NCBI GenBank assembly: GCA_945871335.1
Contig: CAMBWM010000114.1
Location: 1 to 7,483, forward strand
DNA: 7,483 bases
Reading direction: 5' to 3'
DNA from: Polaromonas sp. YR568
Lineage (GTDB): Bacteria > Pseudomonadota > Gammaproteobacteria > Burkholderiales > Burkholderiaceae
Under the pieces are notes generated by a model. That model saw only the letters and a program-made list of their open reading frames with translations. It searched no databases and was not told the DNA's origin. A program made the position numbers and the translations under genes. Each line of letters starts with the position of its first letter. Position 1 is the first letter of the stretch. Shown piece by piece: positions 4,978 through 7,483 of this stretch.

Positions 4978-5801
4978 CAGGGTGTCTTGCTGCGCAAGGC
5001 GATGGTGCTGAAATAAACGCGTCTCAAGCGCCCGTCTGCAGCAGTAAGGCGAGCTCCGTCACAGTCGAGGTAGGACTGCCAGGCGGCGTCTTCAGCTTTG
5101 GCAGGTGCCTCACTGCTGCGCATCAGCAAGCACACCCGCACACTCATGACACGGCTGAAATCGGCGCCGCTGGCATCTGTGTAGCGAACCAGCTGCGGCG
5201 TAGCGCCGCCGTCAGATTGACCATACCAAAACTGCAAACGCTCGACGTTGTCCACCAGCGGTACTGTGCTGTTGCCACTGGTGCATCGCAGCTCGCTGCG
5301 CCCTGCAGTGCTGCTCCCGACGCCGAAGCGGTTGAAGGTGATACCGTTTTGACTGTCCGGCAGGGCCACACCAGCGCAGTCGGTCGCCTTGCCGTTAGAG
5401 ACTACCGAGTTGTAGAGATCAACTTCGTAAGCTATTTCAATGGAAGGTGTTCCGCCACTGCTAGCGCAAGTCGAAGGATTGGTGGAAGGCGCTGCGCTAA
5501 AGCCTTTGTCACAGCCAAACACTGCGCGCCCGTCATAGCTTTGATTAAATATCCGCGTGTCTGCGTTCATGCTGGAGGGCATTGCATAGCCGGCCATCAG
5601 CAATTCGCGCGTCAGGATGCGCAAGCCTATCTGTGCGTCCTCGTCCATCTGCGCTACGGCCGATTGCAAACGGCCCGTTTGAGTATTGCTCAGGTAAGAG
5701 GCCAGCACAGCACCCACCACCACCAGCCCGATGACCAGCGCCACCAGTATCTCAATCAGGGCAAAGCCCGGGCTCTCAGCGGGGGAAGGCCGACGCTTCA
5801 T
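4977..5801 (-). CDS. pilW: Type IV pilus minor pilin PilW
   Basis: A 274-residue prepilin. The 12-residue leader ends in SPG and is followed by FALIEILVALVIGLVVVGAVL, with mature Phe1 and Glu5 and an uninterrupted hydrophobic helix to about residue 35. The segment QMDEDAQIGLRILTRELLMAGY is the conserved PilW/GspJ-like continuation, with relatives reading roughly Q-EN-R-A---L-RD-R-AGY. The long C-terminal domain holds several cysteines (at FGCDK, STCAS, TDCAG, LRCTS, RVCLL and LDCDG), expected to form disulfides in the periplasm. It is a likely component of the pilus-initiating tip complex. The ATG overlaps the pilV stop by four bases and the stop overlaps pilX by one base; no Shine-Dalgarno is visible, so coupling is likely. 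Length is in the lower part of the PilW range as I remember it. Confidence 0.87.
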   Translation of the reverse strand: MKRRPSPAESPGFALIEILVALVIGLVVVGAVLASYLSNTQTGRLQSAVAQMDEDAQIGLRILTRELLMAGYAMPSSMNADTRIFNQSYDGRAVFGCDKGFSAAPSTNPSTCASSGGTPSIEIAYEVDLYNSVVSNGKATDCAGVALPDSQNGITFNRFGVGSSTAGRSELRCTSGNSTVPLVDNVERLQFWYGQSDGGATPQLVRYTDASGADFSRVMSVRVCLLMRSSEAPAKAEDAAWQSYLDCDGARLTAADGRLRRVYFSTIALRSKTP

Positions 5802-6334
5802 GGGTGGACCCGGAAATAGCTACAGCGAATGCTGGTGTCGGCGAGGGCCAGTCCGGCGGGGCACTCCTTGGCCAGCGCGATCGTTTCATCGGCCTTGGCC
5901 AGGAGCTGGTCGCGCCAGGCCAGCCACACATCGGCAGCGCCGACAGCAGCCTGCGTTTGCACAAACACCGAGCCTTGCGGAAGCGCTGCACGCGCCAACA
6001 CGCGCCACTGCGCCATGTCCAAAGCCGCCAGCTCAAGGGCGCTGCAAACGCTGTTGCCTGCGCTGCAAAGCTGTACAGGCAAGGCCGGGCTGGCTGATTG
6101 GGCTGCAAAACTGGCGCTGAGCTCATAGGCCTGCGCTGCAAAGCCAGCCGGGTTGGCACGCATGCGCTCGCTGATATCCGCGGCCAAGGTCAAGGCCTGG
6201 GCTCGGTATTGACTCATCTTGGTGTAGCGCAAAGCAGCCGCATTGGCGCTGGCCAAAGCCAGCAAAGCCACGGCCGACAAGAGCATGGCGACAAGCACTT
6301 CGATGAGCATGAAACCGCGCTGAGTTAGTCTCAT
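5798..6334 (-). CDS. pilV: Type IV pilus minor pilin PilV
   Basis: A 178-residue prepilin starting MRLTQRG, cut after Gly7 before FMLIEVLVAMLLSAVALLALAS, with Glu at mature position 5. The stretch SQYRAQALTLAADISERMRANP corresponds to the A--LA-D--ERMRAN segment characteristic of PilV, and LDMAQWRVLARAALPQGSVFV to the conserved D---W----ALP-G region. Cysteine pairs at QLCSAGNSVCS and KECPAG...RCSYF probably form disulfides. The chosen ATG overlaps the fimT stop by one base (TGATG). An upstream in-frame ATG at 6394 would add 20 residues before the pilin leader and lies within fimT, so it is rejected. PilV acts with PilW, PilX and FimT/FimU at the pilus tip. Confidence 0.88.
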   Translation of the reverse strand: MRLTQRGFMLIEVLVAMLLSAVALLALASANAAALRYTKMSQYRAQALTLAADISERMRANPAGFAAQAYELSASFAAQSASPALPVQLCSAGNSVCSALELAALDMAQWRVLARAALPQGSVFVQTQAAVGAADVWLAWRDQLLAKADETIALAKECPAGLALADTSIRCSYFRVHP

Positions 6335-6873
6335 CAGCTGCAACTGGTCGCGCCGGATGGCGCTAGGCGGGGCCGGCCCTGGGAAGAAATGCAAACCCAG
6401 CGCAAGCTGTTGGCGGGCGCAGGCGCGGCGGGTGTGAACTTGAAGCTCTGGCTGGCCGGACTGGCCATGCCCGTGGGCCTGAAACTGAAACTGGTTTTGT
6501 CATTGGCCGGCTTGTCACTGGCAATGGAATCCATGCCTGACTGGCGCGTCTGCAACCGCAAAATCTCATCGCTACCGTCCACCATCGCTGTGTTGCCACC
6601 GTCAACAAACACGATCCAACCGTCCACCCAAATGGCGCTCTGGCTGCAAGACAGGCCGTTGGCGGAGCTGCACACCGACACCTGGCCGCCGCGCTTGAGC
6701 GCTTCAGTCCGGGCAAAGCGCAGGTCGTCGACCAGCGCCTCCGCCGTGACCAGCACCGTGCGCCTGACCAGCAAGTCCCTGAAAGTGGGCACAGCCAGCA
6801 CGCTCAGAATGGCCATCATCGCCAGAGCGATCAGACACTCCATCAAACTTACACCTCTAAGGTAATGCTGCAT
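6334..6873 (-). CDS. fimT: Type IV pilus minor pilin FimT/GspH family
   Basis: A 179-residue prepilin and the first gene of the pilin operon. The leader MQHYLRG is followed by VSLMECLIALAMMAILSVLAVP, giving Val instead of the usual Phe at mature position 1 but the conserved Glu at position 5. The continuation FRDLLVRRTVLVTAEALVDDLRFARTEALKRG, then V-VC-S-------C, WVDGWIVFVDG and a late RWVCISSQGRPRL, is the diagnostic GspH/FimT pattern. Members of this family serve as minor pilins, and some bind DNA during natural transformation; which role applies here cannot be read from sequence. No clear Shine-Dalgarno precedes the ATG at 6873, but no other start leaves an intact leader. The promoter should lie in the AT-rich region immediately upstream, facing ribD. 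Confidence 0.88.
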   Translation of the reverse strand: MQHYLRGVSLMECLIALAMMAILSVLAVPTFRDLLVRRTVLVTAEALVDDLRFARTEALKRGGQVSVCSSANGLSCSQSAIWVDGWIVFVDGGNTAMVDGSDEILRLQTRQSGMDSIASDKPANDKTSFSFRPTGMASPASQSFKFTPAAPAPANSLRWVCISSQGRPRLAPSGATSCS

Positions 6874-6884
6874 GCGTCAAATAG

Positions 6885-6938
6885 TACTTAATAATTTAAA
6901 TTTATGGAATATTTTTAATACTTAAAAATTAAATTTAA
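6885..6938. repeat. Pair of imperfect 20-base direct repeats before fimT
   Basis: TACTTAATAATTTAAATTTA (6885-6904) recurs as TACTTAAAAATTAAATTTAA (6919-6938), starting 34 bases later. The copies share TACTTAA, then AATT, then AAATTTA, differing by one substitution and one single-base indel. The repeat could be a pair of regulator sites for the pilin operon, but in such A/T-rich DNA chance similarity is more likely than elsewhere. Confidence 0.4.
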
Positions 6939-7010
6939 TCATCTCGCACACTGCCTGCGTCTCGGTTGAGGAAGCCGGTCAGCCCCCAAAGGCAGCGTCG
7001 GGCTGCACGC

Positions 7011-7016
7011 TAAACT
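7011..7016 (+). promoter_or_regulatory. Candidate -10 of ribD
   Basis: TAAACT fits a -10 hexamer and ends six bases before the ribD GTG, which would place the transcription start at or next to the start codon. No good -35 is found 16-18 bp upstream, so this is tentative. Confidence 0.3.
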
Positions 7017-7022
7017 GACAAG

Positions 7023-7483
7023 GTGATAAACCTTGCTCTTGAACTTGCCGGTCGGGCCCAGAACCTCAGCGCACCCAACCCGGCTGTGGGTTGCGTGCTG
7101 GTTTCGGCCGGCGGTGAGGTGATCGGTCAGGGCCACACCCAGGCCGTGGGCGGTGCGCACGCCGAAGTGATGGCGCTGCGTGACGCCGCCGCCCGGGGCC
7201 ACGCCACCGCAGGCGCTACGGCATACGTGACACTAGAACCCTGCGCCCACCAGGGCCGCACCGGTCCGTGCTGCGATGCGCTGATTTCAGCCGGCATCGC
7301 GCGCGTGATTGCCTCTATCGCCGACCCCAATCCACTGGTGGCCGGTCGCGGTTTTGAGCGCCTGCGTGCTGCCGGCATCGAGGTCGAGGTCGGCGCGGGT
7401 GAGCAGGCCGCCCGGGAATTGAACATCGGCTTTTTCAGCCGCATGCTGCGGCAAACGCCCTGGGTGCGCATGAAAACCGCCGC
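7023..7483 (+). CDS. ribD: Riboflavin biosynthesis protein RibD, deaminase domain (partial)
   Basis: 153 codons are visible before the right edge. RibD is bifunctional: the N-terminal domain deaminates 2,5-diamino-6-ribosylamino-pyrimidinone 5'-phosphate, and the C-terminal domain reduces the sugar. Here the deaminase domain is complete: PNPAVGCVLV (18-27), GGAHAEV with zinc ligand His46 and catalytic Glu48, and TLEPCAHQGRTGPCC with zinc ligands Cys74 and Cys83, then DPNPLVAGRGFERLRAAGIEV. The last residues, PWVRMKTA, begin the reductase linker. The start is GTG at 7023: an in-frame TAA at 7011-7013 blocks longer versions, and the next in-frame GTG lies inside the conserved PNPAVGC motif. No Shine-Dalgarno is seen. 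The gene is divergent from the pilin operon. Any further rib genes would lie to the right. Confidence 0.95.
   Translation, partial: MINLALELAGRAQNLSAPNPAVGCVLVSAGGEVIGQGHTQAVGGAHAEVMALRDAAARGHATAGATAYVTLEPCAHQGRTGPCCDALISAGIARVIASIADPNPLVAGRGFERLRAAGIEVEVGAGEQAARELNIGFFSRMLRQTPWVRMKTA

Larger units (their letters stand above)
6874..7022. promoter_or_regulatory. Divergent fimT/ribD intergenic region
   Basis: The half next to fimT (about 6879-6941) is almost pure A/T, in sharp contrast to its surroundings. It contains several weak -10/-35-like strings on the minus strand (for example TTTTAA and TAAATT 17 bp apart), none compelling. The composition would suit a UP element, an intrinsically bent promoter, or binding of an AT-specific nucleoid protein. 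The ribD half is GC-rich. No sigma54-type GG-N10-GC site was found. Confidence 0.5.

Noticed and set aside
4932..5819. 295-codon plus-strand frame opposite pilW
   Set aside because: Composition is Cys/His/Arg/Gln-rich as expected of antisense to a GC-rich gene; the minus frame has clear prepilin features and exact overlaps with its neighbours.
1..7483. Mobile elements, CRISPR arrays, tRNA or rRNA genes
   Set aside because: No terminal inverted repeats with a transposase, no regularly spaced repeats, and no tRNA or rRNA signatures were seen on either strand.

Overview
The window reads as a chromosomal segment of a betaproteobacterium of the order Burkholderiales, most likely family Comamonadaceae (Rhodoferax/Polaromonas-like). 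The reasons are moderately high GC, the gene order glyA - nrdR - minor pilin genes - ribD, and a DUF349-type protein whose N-terminus resembles those of that family. This placement comes from recognition, not from a search.

Layout. (1) 1-323, minus strand: the N-terminal part of a DUF349-type protein that runs off the left edge. (2) 324-1062: 739 bases without a convincing gene but rich in symmetry. It holds an attenuator-like leader structure next to the DUF349 gene, a perfect 11+11 dyad at 657-680, and a pair of CACTA-N4-TAGTG palindromes at 821-867 with the sequence and 31-bp spacing of tandem NrdR boxes, sitting on a rightward promoter. (3) 1063-1923, plus: a membrane-anchored SLT-family lytic transglycosylase. 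(4) 2137-3381 glyA and 3395-3844 nrdR, plus, closely spaced. (5) 3878-6873, minus: five overlapping genes in transcription order fimT-pilV-pilW-pilX-pilE, the minor pilins of a type IV pilus, convergent with nrdR. No pilY1 lies between pilX and pilE. (6) 6874-7022: a divergent, partly very AT-rich intergenic region with a 20-bp direct repeat. (7) 7023 to the right edge, plus: the deaminase half of ribD, starting at GTG.

How the parts relate. GlyA makes one-carbon units (5,10-methylene-THF, used for dTMP and purines). NrdR represses ribonucleotide reductase genes when dATP is high, so the pair is a nucleotide-supply neighbourhood. The most interesting point is that a textbook-looking NrdR operator pair lies in the same window, not in front of an nrd gene but in front of a peptidoglycan lytic transglycosylase. 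If real, it would put a cell-wall enzyme under dNTP-responsive control. The pilin operon is self-contained and looks translationally coupled throughout, with 1- or 4-base overlaps at every junction.
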